Below, in pieces: positions 17,467 through 26,637 of a DNA stretch of 32,314 nt. How positions within the stretch are numbered: the stretch's first letter is position 1; the number at the start of each line of letters is the position of its first letter. The notes under the pieces are model-generated. The model did not search any database. It had not been told where the DNA came from and worked only from the letters and a program-made list of their open reading frames with translations. Origin of the DNA: an uncultured Clostridia bacterium (GTDB lineage: Bacteria > Bacillota > Clostridia > Christensenellales > UBA1242); contig CALWOV010000010.1 in the NCBI GenBank assembly GCA_944383275.1, positions 1 to 32,314 on the forward strand. Reading direction: 5' to 3'. A program made the translations under genes and the position numbers.

Positions 17467-18075
17467 ATGAAATTAAAAGATAGTCAAACCTATTTAAACT
17501 TGGCAAGAGCCTATGCTTCCGAGTGTCAGGCTAAAACAAGATACGAATTTATAGAATATGGAGCAAGATATAATAATTATAAGAATATTGCAGATATTAT
17601 TGATGAAATTGTATATCAAGAATTTAATCACGCAAGAATGTTCTATACATTTATTCAAAAAGGGGAAGATAAGCAAATTGATAATATTCATATTGACGCA
17701 GGTTTTCCTTTTAGAGAAAAATGGGATTTACAAGAAAATTTAAGACTTGCAAGTGAAGATGAAGCGCACGAAGAAGAAATGTATGATGAGTTTGCAAAAA
17801 CAGCAAACGAAGAAGGCTTTCCTGAAATCGCACAACTATTTTTAGATACAAAAGAAGTTGAAAATTATCACAGGCAAATATTTGCAGAACTTTATGACCA
17901 AATGAAAAACAACACTTTATATGTAAAAGATGAACCCGTCACTTGGATTTGTGGTGATTGTGGGTATATGGCAACAGGAAAGGTTGCTTTTGATGAATGC
18001 CCACTTTGCAAAGCAAAGCGTGGTTCAATAAAACTTATATTAAATGCAAAAATGTTAAACAATAAATACTGTTAA
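17467..18075 (+). CDS. Rubrerythrin
   Basis: A 202-residue non-haem iron protein that reduces hydrogen peroxide in anaerobes. The N-terminal four-helix di-iron domain shows Glu19, Glu52-x-x-His55, Glu99/Glu102 and Glu132-x-x-His135 as probable ligands. A C-terminal rubredoxin-like domain has CGDC (Cys162, Cys165) and CPLC (Cys178, Cys181) for one iron. The length is close to typical for the family. Start ATG 17467 follows AAAAGGAGATTTT. A TATAAT lies at 17405-17410, but I found no clear PerR box. It supports an anaerobic, oxidative-stress-managing host. It is followed by its own terminator. Confidence 0.92.
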   Translation: MKLKDSQTYLNLARAYASECQAKTRYEFIEYGARYNNYKNIADIIDEIVYQEFNHARMFYTFIQKGEDKQIDNIHIDAGFPFREKWDLQENLRLASEDEAHEEEMYDEFAKTANEEGFPEIAQLFLDTKEVENYHRQIFAELYDQMKNNTLYVKDEPVTWICGDCGYMATGKVAFDECPLCKAKRGSIKLILNAKMLNNKYC

Positions 18076-18186
18076 TGGTAATTAAATTTTCAAAATATGC
18101 ATTTATATAAAAATAAATTTTAAAAACTATTTAAAACTAAAATTGTAAATAAGAAAAAAGCTTGCAACCTTTAAAATTTGCAAAAT

Positions 18187-18218
18187 AAAAAGATAATGAG
18201 CAATACATTATCTTTTTT
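18187..18218 (+). terminator. Terminator after rubrerythrin
   Basis: AAAAGATAATG (18188-18198) pairs with CATTATCTTTT (18206-18216) around a 7-base loop, ending in a T-run. Confidence 0.8.
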
Positions 18219-18326
18219 GTTAATTTAAAATTGATTTGTTAAATTTGCTTTTTATTAATACTAATTAAAATCAATTTATGATAAACTTTATAACACTTTT
18301 TGAATTTAATCAATTTAATTAAATAA

Positions 18327-19337
18327 TTATAAAAAACTTGTGGCTTGTTTTTTATTTTCTTCTACTACATTATAAAATTCATTATCTAATTTTTCAATTT
18401 TTCGCATATCCATTTTATTTGTTGGTTTTAGTTTATAAGATTGTAAACGATTATCAATTAAAATTGGTATAATATTTGGAATATTTGAAGGAATAATTTC
18501 AAGTTTAATTTCTTTTCTATCGTAATCTTTTTGTATTAATTGCAATTTATCTTGATTTTCTGGATTGTAAAGTAAATCGTTCATAACTTCTGTAAGATAA
18601 TCTCTAATAAATACTTTTTTATTTTTAAATGGAACTTTAGTGTTTTCGAATTGCTTTCTGTTAATTAAGTTTGCTTGAATAATATACTCATCAACCAAAC
18701 TTCTTATATTAGTTACATTTGGTGTTGAAGTGTTCAATTCTTGCTCTAACATATAAGCCAAAGTGTTATACATTACAAAGTTTTCTTCAAAAGAAAATTC
18801 TTGATAATATATGCCACCATTATCTTTAAATTTTTCAGTATATGTTTGTTTAATTAGTGGTCTTATTTTATTTTCTTTTATTAAATTCTCACAAAATTTT
18901 GTTGTATAATTGGGGTTAGCATAAGTTTTAAGCGTAGTTCCTTTTCCATTAAGATAGTCAAAAATCATAGCGTGCAAACTTTCGTGAACTAAAACTCTTT
19001 TTGCGTGCGTTTCTGATTGTAGTTTATTGCTTGCAAGAAAAATCTCATCAGGGCAATCTCTGTCAAACTGTCCTTCTAGTTTTATCGCTTCTTCTGAAAC
19101 TATATCTTTTAAAAGTGGGGTTAATTGTTGAACAACATAATCAAGTTCTGTGTTTGTAATATCAGGGTAAAATGCTTTATATTTTTTAATTTGTTGTTCT
19201 ATATATCTGTTAAATTCATTTTGTTGATTATAATTTTCAATTCTTAATTTTCGCTTTGCAAACCCAAAAGTTTTTGCAAGTTCACTTTTAATATCATTCA
19301 TATTATTAATAAATTCTTCAGATAATTCTATTGGCAT
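18327..19337 (-). CDS. Unrecognised protein with HExxH metallopeptidase-like motif
   Basis: A 336-residue cytoplasmic-looking protein with no signal peptide or membrane helix. It has HESLH (His118, Glu119, His122) in a hydrophobic helix, RVLVHESLHAMIFDYL, which matches the zincin active-site pattern. A later acidic helix, EFSFEENFVMYNTLAYMLEQE, could supply the third zinc ligand. The N-terminal 100 residues are charged and helical. I cannot place it in a named peptidase family. The start follows AAAAAGGAG, with a strong minus-strand promoter. It is divergent from the 614-residue gene at 19604; the 266-base gap between start codons holds back-to-back promoters. A protease, or an inactive peptidase fold, is plausible. 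Confidence 0.65.
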   Translation of the reverse strand: MPIELSEEFINNMNDIKSELAKTFGFAKRKLRIENYNQQNEFNRYIEQQIKKYKAFYPDITNTELDYVVQQLTPLLKDIVSEEAIKLEGQFDRDCPDEIFLASNKLQSETHAKRVLVHESLHAMIFDYLNGKGTTLKTYANPNYTTKFCENLIKENKIRPLIKQTYTEKFKDNGGIYYQEFSFEENFVMYNTLAYMLEQELNTSTPNVTNIRSLVDEYIIQANLINRKQFENTKVPFKNKKVFIRDYLTEVMNDLLYNPENQDKLQLIQKDYDRKEIKLEIIPSNIPNIIPILIDNRLQSYKLKPTNKMDMRKIEKLDNEFYNVVEENKKQATSFL

Positions 19338-19362
19338 AAAAACTCCTTTTTTAATACATTTA

Positions 19363-19391
19363 AGTATATCACAAAACAGTTAAAAAGTCAA
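19363..19391 (-). promoter_or_regulatory. Promoter of the HESLH gene
   Basis: Minus strand: TTGACT (19391-19386), 17-base spacer, TATACT (19368-19363). Confidence 0.7.
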
Positions 19392-19546
19392 TTTTAATAT
19401 TTTTAGATGTTAAGAAACTATTATGTTTTTTTAGTAGCATTTTAGTTAAGCGCCTTTTAAAATTACAAGTTTTTTATACTAATTTTTAAGGTAATTTTTT
19501 TATTAATTTATACTTCTAATAAGGGTATTTTTAAAGGGATTGGGTA

Positions 19547-19575
19547 TTTACAAAAGTGCGAATTTATGGTATAAT
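19547..19575 (+). promoter_or_regulatory. Promoter of the 614-residue gene
   Basis: TTTACA at 19547-19552, 17-base spacer, TATAAT at 19570-19575. The predicted transcript start near 19582 excludes the in-frame ATG at 19556 and supports ATG 19604. Confidence 0.7.
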
Positions 19576-19603
19576 TAAAGAAATATTTATAGGGGAGAAA
19601 TAT

Positions 19604-21448
19604 ATGGAAAAACAACAGCAAAAACCATTGTTTGATGAAGAGTATATAAATAAAATAAAAGAGCAGGCAATGTTGCCAGAAGTTGGGCTTTCAGACTATA
19701 AACTATGTTATGTAACAACAGCAAGTGATGTGGATTTTGTTAAAAGGCAAATCAATCATTCAGTAAAAAATTCTAAGGCTTCAGACAGAAATTTAAACGA
19801 CCTAGTGTTTACTAAAGTATTTAATCATAATGGCGAAAAATATATGTTCTATTTTGTAAAAAATGACATTTTAGAACAAGATACAAATACAATAAGTAAA
19901 ATTGCTAACTTTAATTCGTTAATCTATTATAATATTTTAACAGGTGGTTTTGGTTCTAAAAGGCAAAAAACCGAAAAAATTTTACCAGAATATATAGAAA
20001 TGGCAAAACGAACTTGTTTTATTGATGCTAATGGGAATATTCAGCCATTAAGCAGAATACCTGTTGCATCAGGAACAATTAAAGACGGAGATTTTAATAA
20101 AAACACTTTTATAGAATGCTTTAAAACAGCAAGAAATAAGTGCGCAGATAGTATAAGTGTTTCAAGAAAAACCAATGGAAATAATTTTGAAATATTCTTA
20201 GATTTATCACCTGAATTTTGCAAATATTGGGTAAATAAGGAAATAAAGGGATCTTTTATAGGTTATTTAGATCAGGCAATAAATGAAATAAGGTTAGACC
20301 TTGACCAAATAAAAAATGCTTGTGAAGCATATAATTTACTTGCTGCAGATGGAACAATTAATGGTCAAGTAACTAAAGAAAATCACGCTTATATTTCTAA
20401 AAAAAATATAAACAGTTATTGTCTTATTGGAAATCCAAATTTTGCGAAACAAACTTTATTAGATGATTATGAAAAATTGTTTAAATTTGGGAATGCATAT
20501 CCTATAAGTGATTTATTGTTTTTGCCATCAAATAAAGTTTTAGATATTTTGCTACAAGTTTGTAATGATAAAATAGAAAACGACAAGAAATTTAAAACTC
20601 AAGAAGAAGTTATTGAAGAAGATTTTCGTTTCTTTCAATTTTTAAAACAAACAGACCCTAAGTTTCAAAAGGATAATAGAACATATAGTCAGTTGGAGGC
20701 AACAAGAGAGCAAGACCTTTATGCAACCTATGTTGGAAGAATGTTTAGAGAAGGAATAAGATATAAAACTGAAGCATATGCTTATCAAAAAGAATTGCGT
20801 GATAAAATGAATTATCGTGATGAAAAGCATGGTAATAAACTCGTTGAAATGAAAAATGCTTGGGATTTGGGCTATGATAATGAACAATATAAACAAATGA
20901 AGAAAGCATTTGGAGAGTTGGGAACAAAAATATATGATAGAGTATATTATGTTAAATTTTTAAACTATTTACTTGAAACATATAAGCCAACAGGTGCGTT
21001 ATTTGATTTAACAGAGTTAAGCGATATGTTCGGCGACCCTAAAAGAGAAGCTGCGACAATAGAGTATTCACGAAGAGCGACAGAACAAGATAAAGAATTT
21101 GCAAAATATTTAATGCAAACAACAACAGTTGATGATTATATTTCACTAATTCAACGATTTGATGGAATTATAGATGTTCAAGTTGGAAAAAATTCTAATG
21201 GAAGATTTGTTCAAAGCACTTTGTCTGTTAACCCATATACCAAAAATGAAATTTATGATAAAATAGGTGATTTAATAACACCTTGGAGAATGGTCAGAAA
21301 CAGTGAAACAAATAAAGAAAAAATATATGTAGGTGCTGACCCACTAGCATTTGCATCAAAACAAAGACGTGAAGTATTAAACAAAATATTACAGCAAGCA
21401 GATAGAAGTGTAACGCAACAAGATGAAGATTGCCCAACAAGTTTTTAA
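19604..21448 (+). CDS. Large unrecognised cytoplasmic protein (614 residues)
   Basis: No family is recognised. The protein is hydrophilic, without signal peptide or transmembrane helix. It has a mixed alpha/beta N-terminal half (for example LCYVTTASDVDFVKRQI and NGEKYMFYFVKND) and a strongly helical, charged part from about 320 to 500 (DFRFFQFLKQTDP, RMFREGIRYKTEAYAYQKEL). It ends in a polar tail DEDCPTSF. There is no Walker, nuclease or HTH motif I can defend. AGGGGAG at 19591-19597 precedes ATG 19604; an earlier in-frame ATG at 19556 lies upstream of the predicted transcript start. It is divergent from the HESLH protein and has its own terminator. Pairing with that gene suggests shared control, but this is inference. 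Confidence 0.75.
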   Translation: MEKQQQKPLFDEEYINKIKEQAMLPEVGLSDYKLCYVTTASDVDFVKRQINHSVKNSKASDRNLNDLVFTKVFNHNGEKYMFYFVKNDILEQDTNTISKIANFNSLIYYNILTGGFGSKRQKTEKILPEYIEMAKRTCFIDANGNIQPLSRIPVASGTIKDGDFNKNTFIECFKTARNKCADSISVSRKTNGNNFEIFLDLSPEFCKYWVNKEIKGSFIGYLDQAINEIRLDLDQIKNACEAYNLLAADGTINGQVTKENHAYISKKNINSYCLIGNPNFAKQTLLDDYEKLFKFGNAYPISDLLFLPSNKVLDILLQVCNDKIENDKKFKTQEEVIEEDFRFFQFLKQTDPKFQKDNRTYSQLEATREQDLYATYVGRMFREGIRYKTEAYAYQKELRDKMNYRDEKHGNKLVEMKNAWDLGYDNEQYKQMKKAFGELGTKIYDRVYYVKFLNYLLETYKPTGALFDLTELSDMFGDPKREAATIEYSRRATEQDKEFAKYLMQTTTVDDYISLIQRFDGIIDVQVGKNSNGRFVQSTLSVNPYTKNEIYDKIGDLITPWRMVRNSETNKEKIYVGADPLAFASKQRREVLNKILQQADRSVTQQDEDCPTSF

Positions 21449-21485
21449 CAATAACTTAAAGATTAAAAACTTTTAAAGTGATAAT

Positions 21486-21523
21486 AAAAAAGAATTTTAT
21501 CGTATTTGATAAAGTTCTTTTTT
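21486..21523 (+). terminator. Terminator of the 614-residue gene
   Basis: AAAAAAGAA-T-TTTATC (21486-21501) pairs with GATAAA-G-TTCTTTTTT (21508-21523), with a single T-G position in the stem. Confidence 0.85.
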
Positions 21524-21643
21524 GTTAGTTTTTAAAAATAATAGTTAATGTTAGTAAATTAAAAACCTACAAAATATAAAAGATATTGTATTGAATAAAC
21601 AAAATCATTTTATTTAGTTAAAAAATATTAGGTTAATACTCAT

Positions 21644-21711
21644 AATCTTTGAAACTAGAAAAAAATAATGGAAAAAATTTTTACCATTATTTTTATATTA
21701 GTTTAAAAACA
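21644..21711 (+). repeat. Hairpin element, copy 2
   Basis: Same flanks as copy 1: AATCTTTGAAACTAG at the left, TTTTATATTAGTTTAAAAA at the right. The outer stem is AAACTA (21652-21657) with TAGTTT (21699-21704). The inner stem AATAATGG (21664-21671) with CCATTATT (21684-21691) differs in sequence from copy 1 but still pairs. It is about 240 bases upstream of a lipoprotein gene and lies after a separate terminator, so it is not needed to end the previous gene. The remaining gap up to 21889 is AT-rich, with a short GACT-AA-AGTC hairpin and T-run at about 21716-21731. Confidence 0.6.
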
Positions 21712-21889
21712 TACAGACTAAAGTCGTTTTTTATTTTTGCAAAAAAATTATAAAGTTTGCAGATTAATTTTTTAATAACTATTTATCATTATTACGCATA
21801 AATATATTTTATATTCAAAAAATATATACATAATATTTAATTACTGTTTTATGGTATATTAGTTTAATTTTAAAAACTTTGATTTTTGC

Positions 21890-21918
21890 TTGTGTAATAT
21901 TTTTTGTTTTGTTATAAT
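21890..21918 (+). promoter_or_regulatory. Promoter of the beta-helix lipoprotein gene
   Basis: TTGTGT at 21890-21895, 17-base spacer, TATAAT at 21913-21918. It does not share the purine-rich spacer of the other two lipoprotein promoters. Confidence 0.6.
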
Positions 21919-21947
21919 TTAATTAACAATTTTAAAAGGAGTTTTGT

Positions 21948-22958
21948 ATGAAAAGTTTAGTAAAATCTAGTAAAACAATTTTATTAAGTGTTTTTGCTAT
22001 ATTGTTTGTTGCTGCAAGTGTTTTCTTACTTTCTGCTTGTGGCGAAAAAACAACACCAAGTGTTGAAGCAAAAGTTTTATCATACTATTTCGATGAAAGC
22101 ACTTTGCCTACAATTTCTGTGGTAACAGATGTTGATGGAGATATTGCTTGGGATAGTGACCAAACAGTAGAAGCAGGTGTTAAAAGTTATAATTGGACAT
22201 TTACACCGAAAAACACAGATGCCTATGAAGTTGTTAAAGGAAGCATTGAACTTAAAAATGTAGATAAATATGTTTCTGGTCAACAAGATCAAACCTATGA
22301 AAGCGAAATTGCTTTATGGGAAGATGGAAAAACTTATGTTTATGAAAACTGTAATTTTGCAAGTTCTGTATCTTCAACCAAAAAAGTTGATTTAACATTT
22401 ATAAACTGCACATTTAACACAAGTAATACAGGTGCAGGTGGAGATAAATGTATATACCTAACTTCATTTACAAATTTGGTTGTTGAAGGTTGTACATTTG
22501 GGGGCGAAACAACAGAAGGCACACTTTCAACAGCAGGCTATGCACTTGACCTTAACATTTACAGCACTGAAGTTGATAAAATAGTTATTAAAAACAACAA
22601 ATTCAACACAACAGCAGGCGCAAATGCAGACAGTGTTGCTATTTCAATTAAAGTAAGACTTGGCGAAACCGATAAACCTACCGATGTAACAGGCACAGAA
22701 GGAAGTATATTAAACGGTGTTGAAATTTCAAGAAATGATTTTGCTGACACTTGTAACACAATTTATATAGGAAGTGGTCCAAAAGGAAGCGCAAATGCAA
22801 ACATTTCAACTGGTGCATTTAATGTAAGCGTTTCTGGAAATACAACTGATGTTTATGTTCTTGAAAGATATTTATATCCAGAAGGTGAAACAGCACCAAG
22901 ACAACTTGTTGGTGCAAACTCAACAGCAAGTTTTGGAAACAAAACTTCTATTGAATAA
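21948..22958 (+). CDS. Lipoprotein with Ig-like and right-handed beta-helix region
   Basis: A 336-residue exported lipoprotein. The signal peptide ends in LLSA|C (Cys31). Residues about 45-105 are Ig-like, with a YNWTFTPKNTDAYEVVKG stretch often seen in bacterial surface Ig-like modules. From about 120 to 310, repeated N/G-C-x-F and I-x-N-N-x-F rungs (ENCNF, INCTF, EGCTF, KNNKF, SRNDF, SGNTT) indicate a parallel beta-helix of about six coils. Such helices bind or cleave polysaccharides, but no catalytic residue set can be assigned. Start ATG 21948 follows AAAAGGAG. It is monocistronic with a clear terminator. Probably a cell-surface glycan-binding protein; this is inferred. Confidence 0.8.
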   Translation: MKSLVKSSKTILLSVFAILFVAASVFLLSACGEKTTPSVEAKVLSYYFDESTLPTISVVTDVDGDIAWDSDQTVEAGVKSYNWTFTPKNTDAYEVVKGSIELKNVDKYVSGQQDQTYESEIALWEDGKTYVYENCNFASSVSSTKKVDLTFINCTFNTSNTGAGGDKCIYLTSFTNLVVEGCTFGGETTEGTLSTAGYALDLNIYSTEVDKIVIKNNKFNTTAGANADSVAISIKVRLGETDKPTDVTGTEGSILNGVEISRNDFADTCNTIYIGSGPKGSANANISTGAFNVSVSGNTTDVYVLERYLYPEGETAPRQLVGANSTASFGNKTSIE

Positions 22959-22991
22959 AATAATTAAAATATTAATTTAATATATAAAAAT

Positions 22992-23020
22992 AAAAAACAG
23001 CCTTATGGCTGTTTTTGTTT
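22992..23020 (+). terminator. Terminator of the beta-helix lipoprotein gene
   Basis: AAAAACAGCC (22993-23002), loop TTAT, GGCTGTTTTT (23007-23016), then T-rich sequence. Confidence 0.9.
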
Positions 23021-23108
23021 TATAAAAATATTTTCATAAATATAAAATATTATATTTTTAGAATAAATAATAAAATTAAAAGCTTTTTTTATTTAATAAC
23101 GCAATCTA

Positions 23109-24236
23109 TTATAAGACGCTTTTTATTGCATCTTTACAATATTTTAATACAGTATCTTTATTAAGTTTTAAATCATTAATTGTTTGTATTATTTCAACAT
23201 CAACTTTAAGAGGACTGTTTTCTAAAGGTATAAAGTTTTTAGTATCAACCCGACACAATTCTTTTGAAACATTAAACCTAATGCCATATTGTGAGGTTTT
23301 TGTTGGTTTTCCCATTGCATAAAAACTTGATGGTTGACCACCATTTTCTCCAACTAACACAAAGCCTTTATCTTTTAAATCGGTAGCCATTAATATTGCA
23401 GAAGAGTGAGAATAATTATTTATTAAACAATATCCTTTTATATTTTGTTTTTCAATGGTATCCAAAATTAAAGGGAAAACCCAAGAATAAGTTGTGCCGC
23501 CTTGATTATCTCTAAGGTCAACTATTAAAGGTTTTTTGTTTTGAAGTTTTAAAGAAATTCTTTTATTAAAATTTACAATATGTTTGCTTTTACTAAAAGG
23601 GTATAAACCGTCAAAAGTGTTAATTTTAAAATAATTATAGTATTTATATGTTTTAAAAATATATTTGTTTTTAGGTTGCTTTATAAGGCTGTCTTTATTA
23701 TCCCATATAACAGGTTCTACAATAACATTAAATATTTCATTATTTTGATTAATTGTTATTTTAATATTGTCCTTATTTGTAACTTTAATCATTTTAAGCA
23801 AAACAGGGTAGGTCATATACGAACATATTCTATAAAATTTTCCTTCTAAACACTCGGAAGTAATAATTGGTATAAGCCGTTGTTCTATTTCTGTAACAGG
23901 AATATCATTAATAGCAATAAGTTCGCCAAAAATAAACTTTTCATTTAACTTATTTTTTATAAGATTTGAAATATAATATTTTTTATTTAATCTTTTTATC
24001 TTATATGGATAAGCCACATTTTCTTTTATTGTAATAAATGGCCAAGTATGAGAATCTTTAAACAAAGCGTTTAGCCTAAGCATCTCATAGTTTTGTTCAA
24101 ATTCGTTTAATTTATTAAAAACAGGTTTTAATTTATTAAGTTCTTTTAAAAATTCTGTTTTGCTGATGTTTTGATATAAATTAGGGTGAAATTTTTCCAT
24201 TTCACTAAATAAATCTACAAGCGCTAAATACTCCAT
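23109..24236 (-). CDS. S41-family (C-terminal processing/tricorn-like) peptidase
   Basis: A 375-residue serine protease-like protein. An N-terminal helical region (1-60) is followed by KDSHT (60-64), a candidate catalytic His site in this family. A PDZ-like segment lies around FIFGELIAINDIPVTEIE (101-118). The S41 core has LIVDLRDNQGG (237-247), the nucleophile region NYSHSSA (274-280) and VGENGGQPSSF (295-305). There is no signal peptide, so unlike many CtpA-type enzymes it is probably cytoplasmic. The start lies behind AGGAGAAATAA on the minus strand. No obvious partner: serS lies upstream in the same direction but is separated by its own terminator and about 310 bases. Confidence 0.8.
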   Translation of the reverse strand: MEYLALVDLFSEMEKFHPNLYQNISKTEFLKELNKLKPVFNKLNEFEQNYEMLRLNALFKDSHTWPFITIKENVAYPYKIKRLNKKYYISNLIKNKLNEKFIFGELIAINDIPVTEIEQRLIPIITSECLEGKFYRICSYMTYPVLLKMIKVTNKDNIKITINQNNEIFNVIVEPVIWDNKDSLIKQPKNKYIFKTYKYYNYFKINTFDGLYPFSKSKHIVNFNKRISLKLQNKKPLIVDLRDNQGGTTYSWVFPLILDTIEKQNIKGYCLINNYSHSSAILMATDLKDKGFVLVGENGGQPSSFYAMGKPTKTSQYGIRFNVSKELCRVDTKNFIPLENSPLKVDVEIIQTINDLKLNKDTVLKYCKDAIKSVL

Positions 24237-24551
24237 TTATTTCTCCTATGGTATCACTATAAAAGTTTTGCATATCTAGGGTAAAAAGTCAAATTATTAT
24301 TTTATAAAAGTTATATTTAAATTTATTGATTTTTATAATTCAAATTCGTAATTTTAATGTTTAAAAATATTATTTTAATTCGGTGTTTATTTAATTATAA
24401 CATATAAAAAGCATATAATTATACCTTAATTTTAATATATCAATGTAAACTTATTTAATTTTTTTTATTTAAACCATAACTTTAACTTAATAAAATCAAC
24501 ATATTAAACTTATTTAATTTCTTAAATTAAGTGTTATTTAATTATAGTGAA
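24237..24551. other. AT-rich intergenic gap
   Basis: Apart from a possible minus-strand promoter for the S41 gene close to 24237 (TATAGT-like -10), I see no gene, repeat or stable structure. The serS terminator begins at its right edge. Confidence 0.5.
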
Positions 24552-24593
24552 TAAAAAAGTAAATACAAATTTAAAACTGTATTTACTTTTTAA
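24552..24593 (-). terminator. Terminator of serS
   Basis: AAAAAGTAAATACA (24554-24567) and TGTATTTACTTTTT (24578-24591), a perfect 14-bp stem with a 10-base loop. It lies immediately past the serS stop on the minus strand. Confidence 0.85.
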
Positions 24594-24596
24594 TAA

Positions 24597-25898
24597 TTAT
24601 TCAACCAAATTTCCTTTTGCATCAATCTTGCTATAAGGAAGCCATTTTTTAAGTGCATCAGGAATTAAAATGCTTCCGTCTTTTTGTTGATAGTTTTCCA
24701 TTATAGCAATCATAGTTCTTCCTATTGGCATTGCAGAACCGTTAAGTGTGCAAACATATTCATTTTTCTTTGTCTCTTTACAACGATATCTAATATTTGC
24801 ACGCCTTGCTTGAAAGTCTAAATAATTACTGCAACTTGAAATTTCGCGATATTTATTTTGTCCTGGCAACCACACTTCAAAATCGTGGCAGTGGCACGCA
24901 CCAAAACCAAGGTCTCCTGTGCAAAGTTTTACTTCACGATAATGAAGATTAAGTTTATCAAGAACGCGTTTTGCACTTGCTGTAAGTTTTTCAAACTCTT
25001 CCCAAGATTTATCTTTGGCACAGAATTTTACCATTTCAACTTTTTCAAATTGATGTTGACGGAACATACCTTTAACATCGCGTCCAGCACTTCCTGCTTC
25101 AACACGATAACAAGGGGTTAAAGAACAATAGTTAATAGGTAAGTCGGTTTCATTTAAAATCTGATTATTATAAATGTTTGTAACAGGAACTTCTGCAGTA
25201 GGAATTAAAAACAATTCCTTACCATCATTTGTGGTTTTAAACATATCTTCTTCAAATTTTGGAAGTTGCCCTGTGCCTTCTGCAATATTTCTTGTAACCA
25301 TAAATGGCACAGAAACAGGGGTGAATCCATTTTCAATAGCTGTTTCAAATAAGAAATTCTTAACTGCCATTTCAAGCCTTGAAGCCGCATTTTTCATAAC
25401 GGTGAACCTTGCGCCTGCAAGTTTTGCCCCACATTCAAAATCTAAAATGCCCATATTTTCGCCTAGTTCATAATGTTCCTTTGGCGTAAAATCAAATTCA
25501 GGCTTTTTGCCATAATAATTTACAACTTCATTTTCACTGTCATCTTTTCCGATAGGGGTAGTGTCGTCATATATATTTGGCATATACATCATATAGTTAT
25601 TAAGTTCTTTTTCCTTGTTTCTTAAAGCGTCTTCAAGTTGTTTAACTTTTTCTGCAAGTGCTGTCATTTCTTGTTTAACTGCTTCAATTTCACTTTTATC
25701 TGCTTTTTTATAAACAAGTTCTCCGATTTTTGAAGAGCCTTTATTATGTTGACTTTGCAATTCCTGACATTCTTTTTTTATTTTAGCAATTTCATTGGTT
25801 AAATCTATAAAGTATTTTTCATCTAAATCAAAATTTTTGTTTTTAAGTTTGGTTTTATATTCGTTTAAATTATCTAACATTTTTTTCAAGTCTAACAT
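24597..25898 (-). CDS. serS: Seryl-tRNA synthetase
   Basis: A 433-residue class II aminoacyl-tRNA synthetase that charges tRNA-Ser. Residues about 1-110 form the long antiparallel coiled coil that grips the tRNA variable arm. The catalytic domain shows class II motif 2 GMFRQHQFEKVEM and motif 3 GSAMPIGRTMIAIMENYQ, plus PTAEVPVTN and EISSCSNYLDFQARR, all typical of SerS. Length matches bacterial homologues. The start follows TAGGAGATTTTATT on the minus strand, with a consensus promoter just upstream. The leader is only about 35 bases, too short for a T-box, so control by that common route is unlikely. Monocistronic. Confidence 0.96.
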   Translation of the reverse strand: MLDLKKMLDNLNEYKTKLKNKNFDLDEKYFIDLTNEIAKIKKECQELQSQHNKGSSKIGELVYKKADKSEIEAVKQEMTALAEKVKQLEDALRNKEKELNNYMMYMPNIYDDTTPIGKDDSENEVVNYYGKKPEFDFTPKEHYELGENMGILDFECGAKLAGARFTVMKNAASRLEMAVKNFLFETAIENGFTPVSVPFMVTRNIAEGTGQLPKFEEDMFKTTNDGKELFLIPTAEVPVTNIYNNQILNETDLPINYCSLTPCYRVEAGSAGRDVKGMFRQHQFEKVEMVKFCAKDKSWEEFEKLTASAKRVLDKLNLHYREVKLCTGDLGFGACHCHDFEVWLPGQNKYREISSCSNYLDFQARRANIRYRCKETKKNEYVCTLNGSAMPIGRTMIAIMENYQQKDGSILIPDALKKWLPYSKIDAKGNLVE

Positions 25899-25938
25899 AA
25901 TAAAATCTCCTAATAATAATTAATTTTTGGTAAATTTA

Positions 25939-25967
25939 ATTATACGATATAATCGCATTATTGTCAA
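25939..25967 (-). promoter_or_regulatory. Promoter of serS
   Basis: Minus strand: TTGACA (25967-25962), exactly 17 bases, TATAAT (25944-25939), a full consensus promoter. Confidence 0.9.
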
Positions 25968-26637
25968 ATATTAAATTAATTTTAAAAATTGCATTATATA
26001 TTTCAAACTTATAATTATTATATTTTTTATAACAATTGTGCTGTTTTTTGTAGATTATCAACTAAAACACTAGACAAATTATGGCTTTTTTGTTATAAGT
26101 TAAGTAATAATTAACAGTAATTGCTGTTTAGTTATGTTATAGATTGAAGTTTTAAAAATTAAATTTATTTTGAAGTCTCTATTTTATTTAATTAAAAAAT
26201 AAAAGCTTACTATTTTAATTTTTGAAAAATTTATAATTTAAATATTTTAAAACTTTAAAAACAAAAAATATCGAATTTAATTTTTTTAAAATACAAACAA
26301 AAGTTACTAATTTAATTATTTTATAGAAAGTTTTGCTTGTAAAATATTGTTTTTAATTTTAAATATTATTTTGCAAGAAAAAACTATTTTTTTATTTGCA
26401 TATATAAACAATATTTACAATATTTAATAATATAGGCCAAATAATATTAAATTTAATAACTTAAAAGTTAAATGTAAAATTAATGCTTTACAAAAAATTT
26501 ATAGTTTTATCATCATAAATATCAGTTTTACTTGTAAATGACTATAAGTTCTTGCAAATAAAATTTCTGATTATAAAAAAAGTGGAGAAAATAATAATAT
26601 AAGTTTAAATACAGCTTATATTTTGTAAGGAGAAAGA
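25968..26637. other. Long AT-rich gap before the ABC operon
   Basis: About 670 bases without a credible gene. It contains AAGTTAAGTAATAATTAA at about 26096, similar to the left end of the direct repeats at 9083 and 12507. A nearby inverted pair AACAG..CTGTT is centred near 26122. No strong promoter for the operon was identified; AAGGAG at 26630-26635 is the ribosome-binding site of the next gene. Confidence 0.45.

Noticed and set aside
19556-19603. Longer N-terminus of the 614-residue protein from ATG 19556
   Set aside because: The ATG overlaps the promoter region upstream of the predicted transcript start; ATG 19604 has AGGGGAG.
25899-26637. T-box or other riboswitch upstream of serS
   Set aside because: The consensus promoter leaves a leader of only about 35 bases, and I found no T-box core or antiterminator pattern in the gap.
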